Positions 1 to 8,193 of a stretch of DNA of 64,000 nucleotides are shown here, one piece after another. The stretch's first letter is position 1. Every line of letters starts with the position of its first letter. Made by a program: the position numbers and the translations under genes. This DNA is from a virus. The DNA is taken from the IMG/VR virus record IMGVR_UViG_3300018933_000001, positions 82,538 through 146,537 of that record. One strand, written 5' to 3'. A model generated the notes under the pieces. The model was not told the origin of the DNA. It made no database searches and saw only the letters and a program-made list of their open reading frames with translations.

Positions 1-1
1 T

Positions 2-718
2 TTTTTAAGAGGTAAAAGCGTTCACAATCCAACTACTCTAACATTATCTACTAAGATACCTAGGATTAAATCTGGTACTCGACATTACAGTAGAGGAGAT
101 GATGGAACTAGCGAGTTTATCAAAGGTATTCGATTACCTAAACATTCTCCTGCTCACTTAGTTTACTCAGCTTTAGAGTTTAGTAAATGGTGTTGTAGTA
201 AGATTTTACTGAATAATACTAAATTCCCGTTCCTAGAAGAATTTGAGGTTTATCAATTACAGTGGTTTATTGAGAATCTACATTCATTAGGAGCATTTTG
301 TTTTAACTGGGGAAGTGACGACTCTATTCACCACATCTTTCCTATTGAGGTGTTAGATACTATTGAAAAACGAATTGAATATCTGCAAACTACAGAAGTC
401 AATGGGAAAACTTTAGGAGATTGTCAAGATTTTCTTTCTTTTACAGATGGAAAGTTACTGAGTTTAGATTTAGCCAGACTAGCTTTTCGGATTCTAGAAA
501 CTACTTATACTCTTTGGCATTTCACTCTTTATGGGTTAAAGAAGATGGAAGGAGCAAGATTAGATACATCTGCTCTTATTAACAGAACTAGCACTTATCT
601 ATTTTGGGTTAGTAGATATTCTACCCTTAAGCTCAATTTAGATGAGAACATTTGGGAGTCTAAAGTAGGTAATTATAATCCGCCTGAGTTTAAACTTAAG
701 GAGAAAGATAATGAGTAA
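2..718 (+). CDS. Divergent PduO-like cob(I)alamin adenosyltransferase (5' end outside window)
   Basis: The frame is open from the window edge to the stop at 718, so the visible part is about 238 residues and the true start lies to the left; a GTG at 350 is internal. The N-terminal stretch reads 'RHYSRGDDGTSEF' and then 'GIRLPKHSPAHLVYSALEF', which parallels the ATP-binding 'TRTGDDGTTSL..G.RV.KDDPRVEAYGTVDELN' pattern of PduO-type adenosyltransferases. The later 'FLSFTDGKLLSLDLARLAFRI' matches the family's 'FILPGG...LHLARTVCRRAE'. PduO enzymes transfer adenosyl from ATP to cob(I)alamin. If correct, the enzyme would supply adenosylcobalamin, for example for a class II ribonucleotide reductase, but no such reductase is visible here. 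The match is motif-level and the DELN motif is not conserved, so the assignment is tentative. Confidence 0.5.
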   Translation, partial: FLRGKSVHNPTTLTLSTKIPRIKSGTRHYSRGDDGTSEFIKGIRLPKHSPAHLVYSALEFSKWCCSKILLNNTKFPFLEEFEVYQLQWFIENLHSLGAFCFNWGSDDSIHHIFPIEVLDTIEKRIEYLQTTEVNGKTLGDCQDFLSFTDGKLLSLDLARLAFRILETTYTLWHFTLYGLKKMEGARLDTSALINRTSTYLFWVSRYSTLKLNLDENIWESKVGNYNPPEFKLKEKDNE

Positions 719-923
719 AGCTACGGAATATAGATTGCAGTATCATCAAGTATTTCAAGTAATGAATGCTACACAAGATGACATTATAAATTCTTTAGGA
801 AATTTAATAGAAGATATGTTATCTGAAATGGAAAGTTTAGAAGAATATGCCTCAAAAGAGCATCAAGCAAAAAGACTAAGACAAGAAGCTTCTGCTAGAA
901 CAGGTATTAAACTTGAAAAATAA
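711..923 (+). CDS. Small hypothetical protein, 70 aa
   Basis: ATG at 711 lies inside the end of the upstream gene (8-base overlap), which suggests translational coupling. The product is acidic in the middle and basic at the C-terminus, with long predicted helical stretches ('DMLSEMESLEEYASKEHQ'). No family is recognised. It ends two bases before the dUTPase start. Confidence 0.6.
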   Translation: MSKATEYRLQYHQVFQVMNATQDDIINSLGNLIEDMLSEMESLEEYASKEHQAKRLRQEASARTGIKLEK

Positions 924-924
924 T

Positions 925-1389
925 ATGACACAACAAATACACAATATCGGCATCAAACTTCTTCATCCAAATGCTCAAGTACCTAAGAAAGCTAATCCTA
1001 CAGATTCTTGTTACGATGTTGTAGCTGTTAGAAGAGAAGAGTTATGGACAGATGATGTTTATTATGGGGGTAGAATTTACGGGTATGAGTACCATTTAGG
1101 TTTTGCTTTAGATTTACCTTCAAATACTGAATTACAAGTAAGAGCAAGAAGTTCTATATTCAAAACTGGTCTTATCTTAAGTAATGGGATAGGGACAGGG
1201 GATGAAGGTTATACAGGAGAATATAGTGTAGTGTTCTACCATGTTGTACCTGAATTACCTCCTTATGAAGTTGGAGATAGAGTAGCTCAGATTATGTGTA
1301 GCAATAGAGCAGATATAGATTTCAATTTAGTAGAAGAGTTGCCAGATAAAGATAGAGGCTCAAAAGGCTGGGGAAGCACAGGTAATTAG
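925..1389 (+). CDS. dut: dUTPase (deoxyuridine 5'-triphosphate nucleotidohydrolase)
   Basis: A trimeric-type dUTPase that would hydrolyse dUTP to dUMP and PPi, keeping uracil out of phage DNA and feeding dUMP to ThyX (19753). All five family motifs are visible in order: 'TDSCYDVVA' (motif 1), 'RARSSIFKTGLILSN' (motif 2), 'GTGDEGYTGE' (motif 3, aligned with GxxDxxYxG), 'YEVGDRVAQIM' (motif 4) and 'DRGSKGWGSTGN' (motif 5, the C-terminal P-loop-like tail). ATG at 925 is preferred over an in-frame TTG at 913 because the TTG lies inside the preceding gene. The length of 154 aa is normal for the family. Confidence 0.95.
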   Translation: MTQQIHNIGIKLLHPNAQVPKKANPTDSCYDVVAVRREELWTDDVYYGGRIYGYEYHLGFALDLPSNTELQVRARSSIFKTGLILSNGIGTGDEGYTGEYSVVFYHVVPELPPYEVGDRVAQIMCSNRADIDFNLVEELPDKDRGSKGWGSTGN

Positions 1390-1411
1390 TAATCAAAACA
1401 GGAGAATAATT

Positions 1412-1609
1412 ATGGGAGTTAGACAAGCTATTGTTCGTGGATTTCTTAAACTAAACATTTTTGCTAGAACACCTCATGTAAAAGAAGAATCAGGGTTTAT
1501 CTCAGAAGAAGAAGCTCTAGAAGAAATAATTGAGAAAGCTAAAAATACTGAAGAATACAAGGAACATCAAAGAAAGAAAGATAAGAAGTATAATCCTTTT
1601 AACTTCTAA
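1412..1609 (+). CDS. Small hypothetical protein, 65 aa
   Basis: A good ribosome-binding site (AGGAG, about 8 bases upstream) precedes the ATG. The N-terminus is mildly hydrophobic and basic ('RQAIVRGFLKLNIFAR'); the rest is a charged helix rich in Glu and Lys. No family is recognised. A hairpin with a T-rich tail follows the stop. Confidence 0.65.
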   Translation: MGVRQAIVRGFLKLNIFARTPHVKEESGFISEEEALEEIIEKAKNTEEYKEHQRKKDKKYNPFNF

Positions 1610-1630
1610 CTGAGTTACTAGCAAACCTAT

Positions 1631-1660
1631 AGGCTCTCTACTAATACTGGGGAGCTTTTC
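1631..1660 (+). terminator. Weak intrinsic terminator-like hairpin
   Basis: AGGCTCTC pairs with GGGAGCTT (two G-T wobbles) around an 11-base loop and is followed by TTTCTT. It lies between the gene ending at 1609 and the AlkB-like gene at 1663. The T tract is short, so it may attenuate rather than stop transcription. Confidence 0.4.
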
Positions 1661-1662
1661 TT

Positions 1663-2238
1663 ATGAACTCCACAACCTACAATTTACCCAACGCAGACAT
1701 TATCTACTTCCCAGAATTCTTTGATAAAGATGACAGTTTCTATTTCTATACTAAACTCTTCAACAGCATTAAATGGGAAACTAAAATTCTTAACTTTTCA
1801 GGTAGAGAAGTACCAATTCCTCGACTAACAGCTTGGTACGGAGAGAAACCTTATACTTATTCTGGGATGAAACTAGAACCTAATCCTTGGACATCTACTT
1901 TACTCGCTCTCAAATCTGCTCTTGAAAAAGAAGCAAATCATTCATTTAACAGTGTTCTACTAAATCTCTATAGGGATGGTAAAGATTCTGTTGCTTGGCA
2001 TTCTGACGATGAAAAAGAATTAGGTATAAATCCAGTAATTGCGTCTATTAGTTTCGGTGGTACAAGGGACTTTAAGTTAAAACACAAATATGAAAATATC
2101 AAAGAAACAATAGAACTTACAAATGGTAGTCTTCTAATAATGAAAGGAGAAACACAACATTATTGGCAACATTCAATCCCTAAGACTACGAAGAAAGTAG
2201 AACCAAGAATTAATCTTACTTTTAGGACTATTTACTAA
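1663..2238 (+). CDS. AlkB-family 2-oxoglutarate/Fe(II) dioxygenase
   Basis: AlkB enzymes oxidatively remove alkyl groups from bases in DNA or RNA. The 191-aa product resembles the ALKBH2/3 type. The iron triad is visible as H113 and D115 ('WHSDDE') and H170 ('QHSIPK'). The 2-oxoglutarate-binding arginines are R182 and R188 ('PRINLTFR'). The substrate-side 'PRLTAWYGEKPYTYSG' and 'NSVLLNLYRDGKDSVAWH' are typical of the family. Likely roles are repair of methylated phage DNA or reversal of a host modification. The stop overlaps the next start (TAATG), so it is probably in an operon with the following genes. Confidence 0.93.
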   Translation: MNSTTYNLPNADIIYFPEFFDKDDSFYFYTKLFNSIKWETKILNFSGREVPIPRLTAWYGEKPYTYSGMKLEPNPWTSTLLALKSALEKEANHSFNSVLLNLYRDGKDSVAWHSDDEKELGINPVIASISFGGTRDFKLKHKYENIKETIELTNGSLLIMKGETQHYWQHSIPKTTKKVEPRINLTFRTIY

Positions 2239-2726
2239 TGAAAACTTATAAACAGCACGAAAGTAGACTTGAATCAATAAGGTTATATATCAAAAGAGAA
2301 AGAGAAGATTATAGTCTTTATTCACCAGAAATGATAGATGAATACGACCAATTTGCTCAAGAGATGTTAGAAACTATTCAAGAATTAGAGAAACAAACTA
2401 AGAGAACTAATAAGTTAATCTACAAGAAAAGAAAAAAAGATAGGTCAGATATTCCAATTATCCAAGAAGATTTTGTTAATGTTGGCTATTTAGATATTGA
2501 TGAAGAGATAGTTTTTAATGAAGTTAGCTCCGAGTTTTTCTATTTAAATGATAGATTTAGCTTGACTTTTTATGTTAAGGAAAACAGAGAATTTGTTCCT
2601 TTCTATCCAAAGAGTTTAGTGTTAGAAGTGATTCAATCTCCTTCACAATTCAGTGATAAAGACTTCTGTGCAGTGGGATTTATTGCAGATAATAACTACA
2701 TTCCTTACGACCGAATTATTGAGTAG
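2238..2726 (+). CDS. VGYL-module family protein, 162 aa
   Basis: Founding example here of a paralogous family in this phage. Residues 1-60 are a charged helical segment starting 'MKTYKQHESRLESIRLY'. The C-terminal half holds the module 'VGYLDIDEEIVFNE ... VGFIADNNYIPYDRIIE'. The same bipartite pattern recurs at 2735 (C-terminus), 4172, 7065 and 12710. I do not recognise the domain from elsewhere. Start and upstream stop share bases (TAATG). Confidence 0.75.
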   Translation: MKTYKQHESRLESIRLYIKREREDYSLYSPEMIDEYDQFAQEMLETIQELEKQTKRTNKLIYKKRKKDRSDIPIIQEDFVNVGYLDIDEEIVFNEVSSEFFYLNDRFSLTFYVKENREFVPFYPKSLVLEVIQSPSQFSDKDFCAVGFIADNNYIPYDRIIE

Positions 2727-2734
2727 GAGGTTTT

Positions 2735-4150
2735 ATGCCAGATATATCCCAACAACTACTACAGTTAAGAAAAGAATTAGGATTTACACAAAAAGAATTA
2801 GCTAATTTAGTTGGTATTGACCAAACAATGATTTCTGATTACGAGCGAGGAAAGTTTATTCCTACTCAGAAGACTATTAATAAATTTGCTAAGCAAGGAA
2901 TAGTTATAGATTTAGACTCAAATCAAGTAGCACAAGTGAAAAATTATCAAACCAGAGAAAGTAATAAGGAGCAAGAAATGATAAACATCCCAAAACAAAT
3001 CATAAACCTAAGAGAAAACTTATGTCTTAATCAAAGTTCTTTTGCTCGAAAGATTGGAGTTAGCCCAACAACTTTATGCGAGATTGAGTCTGGTAAAAGA
3101 GATATATCTGCTACAACTTTGAAAAAGATAAAAGATAAGGTAGGGGTAGATTTAGAGGTAAACGTCCCAACTAACATCCAAATACAAACTGCTGCAAAAG
3201 AAATATCTGATAAGTTTGGGATTACTTGGTTTGACAATAAGGAAGAAGAAACAATGAGTCAAGAAATAGGTCACGTAAGATTTACTTTCAATATTGAGAA
3301 TGAAATCTTTGAACTAATCTACTCTTCTTATAAAGAGACAAGGGAAACTACTCACATTTATAATCTTATTCTCAATCAAGAATACTTTGACTTTACTAAG
3401 TTTCTATCTAAGAAATATCCAAATCAAATTAGAAATCTAGAAATACAAAACATCCAAAAGGTTTTGTTATTAGTCTCTAGTAATAAAACTAACTATTTCT
3501 ACACTCTAAAAATTGTAGGAGCTGGTATGACAGGAATTGTTACTTTTAAACCTTCTAAATTTGAAGACGTGATAGAGAAACCAGATATGAGAGAAGAACC
3601 TATTATAAGAGCAGTAGTAGAGAAGAAAAAAGAAGAATCAAATCCTGAACGAAACATCCTTATTCTCTGTCAAAAAATTATTCAAATCCGCGACGTATTC
3701 AACGAGTTGCTAGAACAAGCAGAAGCAGTAGTTCAGCCAATTGCAGATAAACAAATCGAAGATAAAGTTAAAAAAGAACAAGAGAAGAAAGAACCTAAAA
3801 TAGTAGAAGTAGTTCACAAAGCTTTTAAACAAGAAGTAGGGACTATTAATTATATCCAAGTAGGAACAGTTAATGATAAGAATCAAGTAATATTTAACAC
3901 TCCTCCATTATCAGAAGCTAAATGTAAAGAGAAACAAAAATATCAATGGAAAACTTATCACTTAGCTTTTATTTATCAAACTGTCTGGACTTATAATAGT
4001 GGGGAAACTAAAGCAGGACAATTTAAAGAGTTTGTCCCTACTAATAAGATTCAAGAAATTGAGTCTACGGATGGCAGAGGAGTTATTGGTTATGTAGAAT
4101 ACAAAGCCGGAATAGTAGAAGTTATCTATTACGATAGATTTGTTGATTAA
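2735..4150 (+). CDS. Regulator-like protein: two XRE helix-turn-helix domains plus VGYL module
   Basis: Residues about 5-60 form a Cro/C1-type HTH ('LRKELGFTQKELANLVGID', 'SDYERGKFIPT') and about 85-145 a second one ('LRENLCLNQSSFARKIGVS', 'CEIESGKRDIS'). A central region of about 170 residues is unrecognised and ends in a Lys/Glu-rich linker. The C-terminal about 90 residues are the VGYL module ('IQVGTVNDKNQVIFNTPP ... GYVEYKAGIVEVIYYDRFVD'). The product is probably a DNA-binding protein; the fusion links the VGYL family to transcription control. An AGGAGG-type ribosome-binding site precedes the ATG. Confidence 0.8.
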   Translation: MPDISQQLLQLRKELGFTQKELANLVGIDQTMISDYERGKFIPTQKTINKFAKQGIVIDLDSNQVAQVKNYQTRESNKEQEMINIPKQIINLRENLCLNQSSFARKIGVSPTTLCEIESGKRDISATTLKKIKDKVGVDLEVNVPTNIQIQTAAKEISDKFGITWFDNKEEETMSQEIGHVRFTFNIENEIFELIYSSYKETRETTHIYNLILNQEYFDFTKFLSKKYPNQIRNLEIQNIQKVLLLVSSNKTNYFYTLKIVGAGMTGIVTFKPSKFEDVIEKPDMREEPIIRAVVEKKKEESNPERNILILCQKIIQIRDVFNELLEQAEAVVQPIADKQIEDKVKKEQEKKEPKIVEVVHKAFKQEVGTINYIQVGTVNDKNQVIFNTPPLSEAKCKEKQKYQWKTYHLAFIYQTVWTYNSGETKAGQFKEFVPTNKIQEIESTDGRGVIGYVEYKAGIVEVIYYDRFVD

Positions 4151-4171
4151 TTACTAGAAGGGGAGAAGTAA

Positions 4172-4753
4172 ATGACATATAAACACTTTGAGTATGAAAA
4201 GCAACAGATAGCGAATAGTTGGAGTGCTGATGCTAATAATCAAGAACTCTGGAAATTAGTTCAAGATATGTTGACTTATATCAAAGAAAAGGAATCTGGG
4301 ACTATTATAACTGAGAAAGAAGTACAGAAGAAAATGGAACAAGAAATCCTAATGAAAACAAGAGGGGTATACAAATATGTAACTTCTTGCTATTACAAAG
4401 ATAATACATCTACTAAGAATGCTTTGGTTCAAGTAGGTTACTTAGATTTAGATGACAACATTGTTTTCAATGAGCCAGATAAAGAATTTGTAGGTAAGCC
4501 AGACACATTAGTTAGATATCTCCCGGGTTTCATGGTTAGAGGATATCGTAGTTGTGAGGAATGCGTACCGATTACCAACTCTCATAACGGTAAAGATACT
4601 AGAGAAATTAATGAAGTGATTAGTAATAGTAGCGTTATTCATTACTCTCCTTCTACTTATGGTAGCTCTCCTAAAGTAACTTATGCCATTATTGGTTACT
4701 TGAACGAAGACGGGGAACTTGTCTACTACAACCAAATAGCTAACAAAGAGTAA
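4172..4753 (+). CDS. VGYL-module family protein, 193 aa
   Basis: The helical N-terminus ('MTYKHFEYEKQQIANSW') is like the one at 2238. It is followed by 'LVQVGYLDLDDNIVFNEPDK' and, near the end, 'IIGYLNEDGELVYYNQI'. Between them are a cysteine pair ('SCEEC') and a Ser-rich stretch. The function is unknown. The ribosome-binding site GGGGAG is 8 bases upstream. Confidence 0.75.
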   Translation: MTYKHFEYEKQQIANSWSADANNQELWKLVQDMLTYIKEKESGTIITEKEVQKKMEQEILMKTRGVYKYVTSCYYKDNTSTKNALVQVGYLDLDDNIVFNEPDKEFVGKPDTLVRYLPGFMVRGYRSCEECVPITNSHNGKDTREINEVISNSSVIHYSPSTYGSSPKVTYAIIGYLNEDGELVYYNQIANKE

Positions 4754-4807
4754 TTAGTAGTTTAAGAGAGGAGGTTACTAACTCTCTATTAGAAAAAGGA
4801 AGGAATA

Positions 4808-4873
4808 GTGACTAATCCAAACAATCCACTTAACTTAATAGAGTTCGATTTAGGGAGTGAAGAAGATGAATAA
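4808..4873 (+). CDS. Possible 21-aa peptide, coupled to next gene
   Basis: A GTG with a good ribosome-binding site (GGAAGG) opens a 21-codon acidic frame that ends inside the start of the 4866 gene. It could be a leader peptide that couples translation, or chance. Confidence 0.25.
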   Translation: MTNPNNPLNLIEFDLGSEEDE

Positions 4874-5324
4874 TAAAGAAAGACTAAGAATCCACAAACT
4901 GCATTATGCTAGTTTAGCCGAAAAAATTAAAGATGATAAAGACTTAACTAATCTCATAGAATGGTTAATTTCTGACCTTGAATCTTATGTTAAAAGAGAA
5001 GAAGAGTTATTCGACATTGAGAATCACATTCTTCGGATTGATTATAGAGATTACAAGTTCAAGATTTATTTAGACGCTGAAAGAAATACTTTAGTTGGAG
5101 ATGTTCTACTAAATGATGAAATAGATGTAATTGGGTTGGAATCTGATTCTCTTACTAATTTACTAAACGAACTGGAAAGCGAAGTAGACGAACAAATTAA
5201 TTACAGATACCAAAGTCAACTAGCAAAAGAGATTATTCAATATCAAGACAGAATAAAAGAGTTAGAACAAGAGATAAAAAAGAAACAGTATTCTGAACCA
5301 ATGTGGATTTATTGTGGAGGTTAA
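4866..5324 (+). CDS. HicB-like unit protein, 152 aa
   Basis: The middle third ('YRDYKFKIYLDAERNTLVGDV ... SLTNLLNELESEVDEQIN') follows the HicB-like pattern of a Y-x-x-Y/F-x-x-x-I strand, a G-containing strand and a helix ending in VD. A helical segment precedes it and a basic coiled coil ('RIKELEQEIKKKQ') follows. ATG 4866 is chosen over GTG 4857 because GGGAG sits 8-9 bases before it. No catalytic residue is obvious. Confidence 0.7.
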   Translation: MNNKERLRIHKLHYASLAEKIKDDKDLTNLIEWLISDLESYVKREEELFDIENHILRIDYRDYKFKIYLDAERNTLVGDVLLNDEIDVIGLESDSLTNLLNELESEVDEQINYRYQSQLAKEIIQYQDRIKELEQEIKKKQYSEPMWIYCGG

Positions 5325-5327
5325 ATA

Positions 5328-5552
5328 ATGATTACTAAGATAATGAAATTCAAATGTGAATGTAACGGTTACGTCTTAGTTCTTGAAGAAATAGAGAAAA
5401 ACTGTTATAAAACTTTCTGCTATGAAATACCTTATTTCTGTGAAGAACTCTGGAAAGCAGATTTAAACACTATCATTGGTAGCTTTGTTCTAAAAGTATC
5501 AGGAATTAAAAGAAACGAAGAAAAAACAATCCGCATAGTTACTAGAGATTAG
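5328..5552 (+). CDS. Small HicB-like protein, 74 aa
   Basis: A single-unit member: 'FKCECNGYVLVLEEIEKNCYK' gives the first strand pair and 'LNTIIGSFVLKVSG' the helix. It has five cysteines, more than its relatives. The start follows the preceding stop by three bases with GGAGG upstream. Function is unknown. Confidence 0.6.
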   Translation: MITKIMKFKCECNGYVLVLEEIEKNCYKTFCYEIPYFCEELWKADLNTIIGSFVLKVSGIKRNEEKTIRIVTRD

Positions 5553-5580
5553 TCTTGTACCTTTCTTTTTAAGAAACACT

Positions 5581-5814
5581 ATGAGAAAACCTACTTTGCC
5601 TGAAGCTGCATTTTTAGCTGTTACTTCTACTACAGCGGTAGTATCTAGTGCAATTTTAGTACCAGAAATAGCTGAAGAAGTTGGACAAGCTATGCAACAA
5701 GCTGCTCAATCTTCAACTCCTGAAAATGATTTTAATAACGGGTATTTAGCTGGAGGTATTACAGTTGCTTCTGGTGTTGGAGCTGTAATGTATAAAAAAG
5801 CTAACGAACCTTAA
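5581..5814 (+). CDS. Small membrane-associated protein, 77 aa
   Basis: Two hydrophobic, Ala/Gly/Val-rich segments (about residues 8-28 and 54-70, 'GYLAGGITVASGVGAVMY') flank a polar Gln/Ser-rich part. This suggests a small two-span membrane protein. The ribosome-binding site is weak. A holin-like role cannot be excluded, but it is far from the lysis genes at 61095-63705. Confidence 0.5.
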   Translation: MRKPTLPEAAFLAVTSTTAVVSSAILVPEIAEEVGQAMQQAAQSSTPENDFNNGYLAGGITVASGVGAVMYKKANEP

Positions 5815-5925
5815 GTAAATAGTCAAGGGTGCATATATTAATCAATTAACTTAAGAGGATAAATGGATTTCTGTAAAAAATAGTCGCTACAGAAGCTAGA
5901 AAAGGAATACTGAGGAGAAAACAGA

Positions 5926-6318
5926 ATGACTAAATATCAAGAGTTTCAAGAAAAAATGAAAAATGTCCCTACTGTCTGTGGTTATGATTCCAAAGATGTA
6001 GTAGCACTAAAATATAAACAGTTATTAGAAAAAGTCTTAGAAGAATTCAAACTATTAGAAGACAATTTAGAGTGGAGAAGAAAAGTTGAAGCTAAAGAAT
6101 GGGGAGATGATGATATTGATTACTTTGAGTCAGGTGAAGAAAGAAAAGTATGGGATGAACTGATGAAACAGAAAATAGAAGAAACTAAGACTAATCCACC
6201 TTGCCACAATCTAGTATCAAAAATACTCAAGAACAATCCTCAAGTAGTTGATGAGCTTTTTCAACTGTTATCTGATTTCAAATTCAAAGTAGAAGAAGGT
6301 ATTGGTGAGGAAGAATAG
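5926..6318 (+). CDS. Hypothetical protein, 130 aa
   Basis: Preceded by a clear GAGGAG site. The N-terminus 'MTKYQEFQEKMKN' resembles the helical N-termini of the VGYL proteins at 2238 and 12710, but the VGYL module is missing. The C-terminus is acidic. The upstream 110 bases contain only a tiny frame (ATG 5863, six codons then TAG) with a good ribosome-binding site. Confidence 0.65.
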   Translation: MTKYQEFQEKMKNVPTVCGYDSKDVVALKYKQLLEKVLEEFKLLEDNLEWRRKVEAKEWGDDDIDYFESGEERKVWDELMKQKIEETKTNPPCHNLVSKILKNNPQVVDELFQLLSDFKFKVEEGIGEEE

Positions 6319-6372
6319 AAAGAGTTATTAGGGTGCTTTTACTAAACTAACCAAAACAAGAGATAGAAAATT

Positions 6373-7002
6373 ATGAAACCTCAAGAGCGACTAGAAAAAC
6401 TTACAGAATCTATTGAAAAGACAAAAGAAATTATTAGACTAAATAAAAATATAGATGATTCTACACCAATAGATTACTGGGAACTATGGTTAGACCAACA
6501 AGAATATGCAAGAAAAGATTTAGTACAAGAGATAGCAAAAGAGAGTAAAGAAATGAAAGAAGGACTCAGAACCCTAAATACCTTAATTACTTACAAAGGC
6601 TACGAACTATTAGTAGAAGTAGTACATTTTATTCCTGAGAAATCTTATAACTTAGAGAAAAGACATATTCCTAGTGGTTATACTACTTATGGTGGAAAAT
6701 GCAAAGAGATTAATTTTGTTAAAGGTCTTTGTTTAGAACTTCATGAATTAGCAGATGAATTTAAGAAAGCTGTCAACGAGAAGCTGAAGCTAGACAAAGA
6801 AAAGATAGAAGAACCTAAAAATAAAACTGTTAACCATCTTAGAACACAATTAGATAGATTAGCTCAAAGAGATAAAGAAGTTAACTTTACACCGTTTGAG
6901 TTAAGAGGACAGTTAATAGAGATATATCATTTGTTTGGTAAGATTCTAGGTATAACTTTAGATGATATTTATAGATACTACTTTGAGAGAGCTGAGAAAT
7001 AA
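6373..7002 (+). CDS. Protein with central HicB-like unit, 209 aa
   Basis: A helical N-terminus (residues 1-70) is followed by 'LITYKGYELLVEVVHFI ... TTYGGKCKEINF ... LHELADEFKKAVNEKL', which fits the HicB-like unit with a long insertion between strands. The C-terminal helical region ends 'DIYRYYFERAEK'. No known family is recognised. Confidence 0.6.
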   Translation: MKPQERLEKLTESIEKTKEIIRLNKNIDDSTPIDYWELWLDQQEYARKDLVQEIAKESKEMKEGLRTLNTLITYKGYELLVEVVHFIPEKSYNLEKRHIPSGYTTYGGKCKEINFVKGLCLELHELADEFKKAVNEKLKLDKEKIEEPKNKTVNHLRTQLDRLAQRDKEVNFTPFELRGQLIEIYHLFGKILGITLDDIYRYYFERAEK

Positions 7003-7012
7003 ATAAGTAAAA

Positions 7013-7034
7013 GAGGGAGCTATTAAACTCCCTT
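7013..7034 (+). other. Intergenic hairpin
   Basis: AGGGAG and CTCCCT form a six-pair stem, with an extra G-T pair, around an 8-base loop. No T tract follows, so this looks like an RNA-stability or processing element rather than a terminator. Confidence 0.35.
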
Positions 7035-7064
7035 AAACATCTTAAAAACTAAGAGGAATAAATA

Positions 7065-7358
7065 ATGGCTAAGAAAGTATTTAAATATAGTGATGATAAC
7101 GGCAAGTTTGTAGAAGTAGGAGTATTAACAGATAGCGAAGAAGTAATATTCCACGAACCAATTAGAGGAAGAATGACTTGTATTGCTCTGTATTATCCAG
7201 ATTTCTACATTCAAAAAGAAGACGGAGAATATGATGAAGTATTACCTACTAAAATTAGAAGAGAGATTATTACTAATATAGAGGGGCTGAATTATACCCT
7301 TGGTTATATTGACCATAACGATAAAGTTGTATTTTATGACCAATATCTAGCTAACTAA
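7065..7358 (+). CDS. Minimal VGYL-module protein, 97 aa
   Basis: This is the shortest complete member and defines the module's limits: 'FVEVGVLTDSEEVIFHEP', then 'YYPDFYIQKEDGEYDEVLP', then 'YTLGYIDHNDKVVFYDQYL'. It has no helical N-terminal extension. GAGGAATAA lies before the ATG. Confidence 0.75.
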   Translation: MAKKVFKYSDDNGKFVEVGVLTDSEEVIFHEPIRGRMTCIALYYPDFYIQKEDGEYDEVLPTKIRREIITNIEGLNYTLGYIDHNDKVVFYDQYLAN

Positions 7359-7371
7359 TAGGACAAAACTT

Positions 7372-7761
7372 ATGACTCTGGAATCTCTCACTGCTAAGTT
7401 ACTTACAGACCCTGAAGTTAAGAGACATTACGAGGAGATGAAGATGGAATTTAACATTGCTAAAGAAATCATTAAACTTAGAACCAAGTTCGGATTAACC
7501 CAAAGACAATTAGCAGAGAAAGTAGGTATTAAACAACCTCAATTGGCTAGGATTGAAACAGGTAAACAGTTAGCTAGATTGGATACTTTGAAATTGATAG
7601 CTGAAAGTATGGGTTATTCAGTAGAAATCAGATTGGTTCCTCAAGAAACAGAACAAACAGCAGAAGAATTTGAAGAAGAGTATCATCGCAGAATAACTAG
7701 AGTAGAAAATGGAGAGGATGATGAGAATTGTTGGATTGAATATCCTACTAGAGAAGAATAA
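7372..7761 (+). CDS. XRE/HigA-like HTH protein (orphan antitoxin-like)
   Basis: Residues about 25-80 form a Cro/C1-type HTH ('LRTKFGLTQRQLAEKVGIK', 'LARIETGKQLARLDTLKL'), followed by the 'AESMGYSVEIRLVP' strand typical of HigA-like antitoxins. The N-terminal 'TDPEVKRHYEEMKMEF' also fits that family. No HigB-type toxin gene lies next to it, so it may act as a stand-alone regulator or neutralise a host toxin. Confidence 0.8.
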   Translation: MTLESLTAKLLTDPEVKRHYEEMKMEFNIAKEIIKLRTKFGLTQRQLAEKVGIKQPQLARIETGKQLARLDTLKLIAESMGYSVEIRLVPQETEQTAEEFEEEYHRRITRVENGEDDENCWIEYPTREE

Positions 7762-7779
7762 CTTATTAGGAGAAAATAA

Positions 7780-8037
7780 ATGGTTGCTAGTTATATCAAC
7801 GGTCAGAATGAGAGATTTTTTGTTATAGAAGACTACACTATTAATGGATTTAATATCCAAATAGATAAGAAAGAAGCTACTGAAGAGTTCTATGGTAAAA
7901 TATATAACTCTTATGAGCCTTATGATTTAATCAAGACTATGAAAGATTTAGATTTAGAGAATCTAAAAAATAGTATTAAGGATTATACTTATAAGCTAAT
8001 TTTATTAGGGAACTCTTTAATAATGAGTAATTACTAA
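7780..8037 (+). CDS. HicB-like unit protein, 85 aa
   Basis: 'YTINGFNIQIDKKEA ... FYGKIYN ... LENLKNSIKDYTYKL' matches the strand-strand-helix pattern of the HicB-like family. The start has AGGAG 6-7 bases upstream. Last plus-strand gene before the minus-strand helicase; no classical terminator follows. Confidence 0.6.
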   Translation: MVASYINGQNERFFVIEDYTINGFNIQIDKKEATEEFYGKIYNSYEPYDLIKTMKDLDLENLKNSIKDYTYKLILLGNSLIMSNY

Positions 8038-8136
8038 TTTTTAAATAACTAATAGGAAGAGGTAGATTATTATTCAAGATATTTTTAGATTCTTTTCTAA
8101 ATTTAACTGAAATAATAACTTACCATCCTCACTGCT

Positions 8137-8190
8137 ACTTTTTTATTAATCTCTGGGTATACCGACTTTAGAGATTCTAAAAAATTACCG
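8137..8190 (+). repeat. Left copy of imperfect repeat flanking the helicase gene
   Basis: ACTTTTTTATTAATCT followed by CTGGGT at 8137-8158 recurs at 10060-10080 with one T missing and one substitution. Looser similarity continues for about 30 bases to a run of six A. This copy also has a perfect inverted repeat, AATCTCT/AGAGATT, enclosing GGTATACC. Confidence 0.45.
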
Positions 8191-8193
8191 CAA

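Noticed and set aside
4508-4735. Minus-strand 75-codon frame within the 4172 gene
   Set aside because: Fully antisense to a VGYL-family gene with good support, no ribosome-binding site.
5863-5910. Tiny frame with a good ribosome-binding site (six codons, stop, nine codons)
   Set aside because: Too short, and broken by TAG; no supporting similarity.
8070-8110. Short frame ATT CAA GAT ... TGA after AGGAAGAGG
   Set aside because: No accepted start codon and only about 14 codons.
8137-8190. Inverted repeat AATCTCT/AGAGATT as a helicase-gene terminator
   Set aside because: On neither strand is the stem followed by a T run; the T run precedes it. Kept only as part of a flanking repeat.
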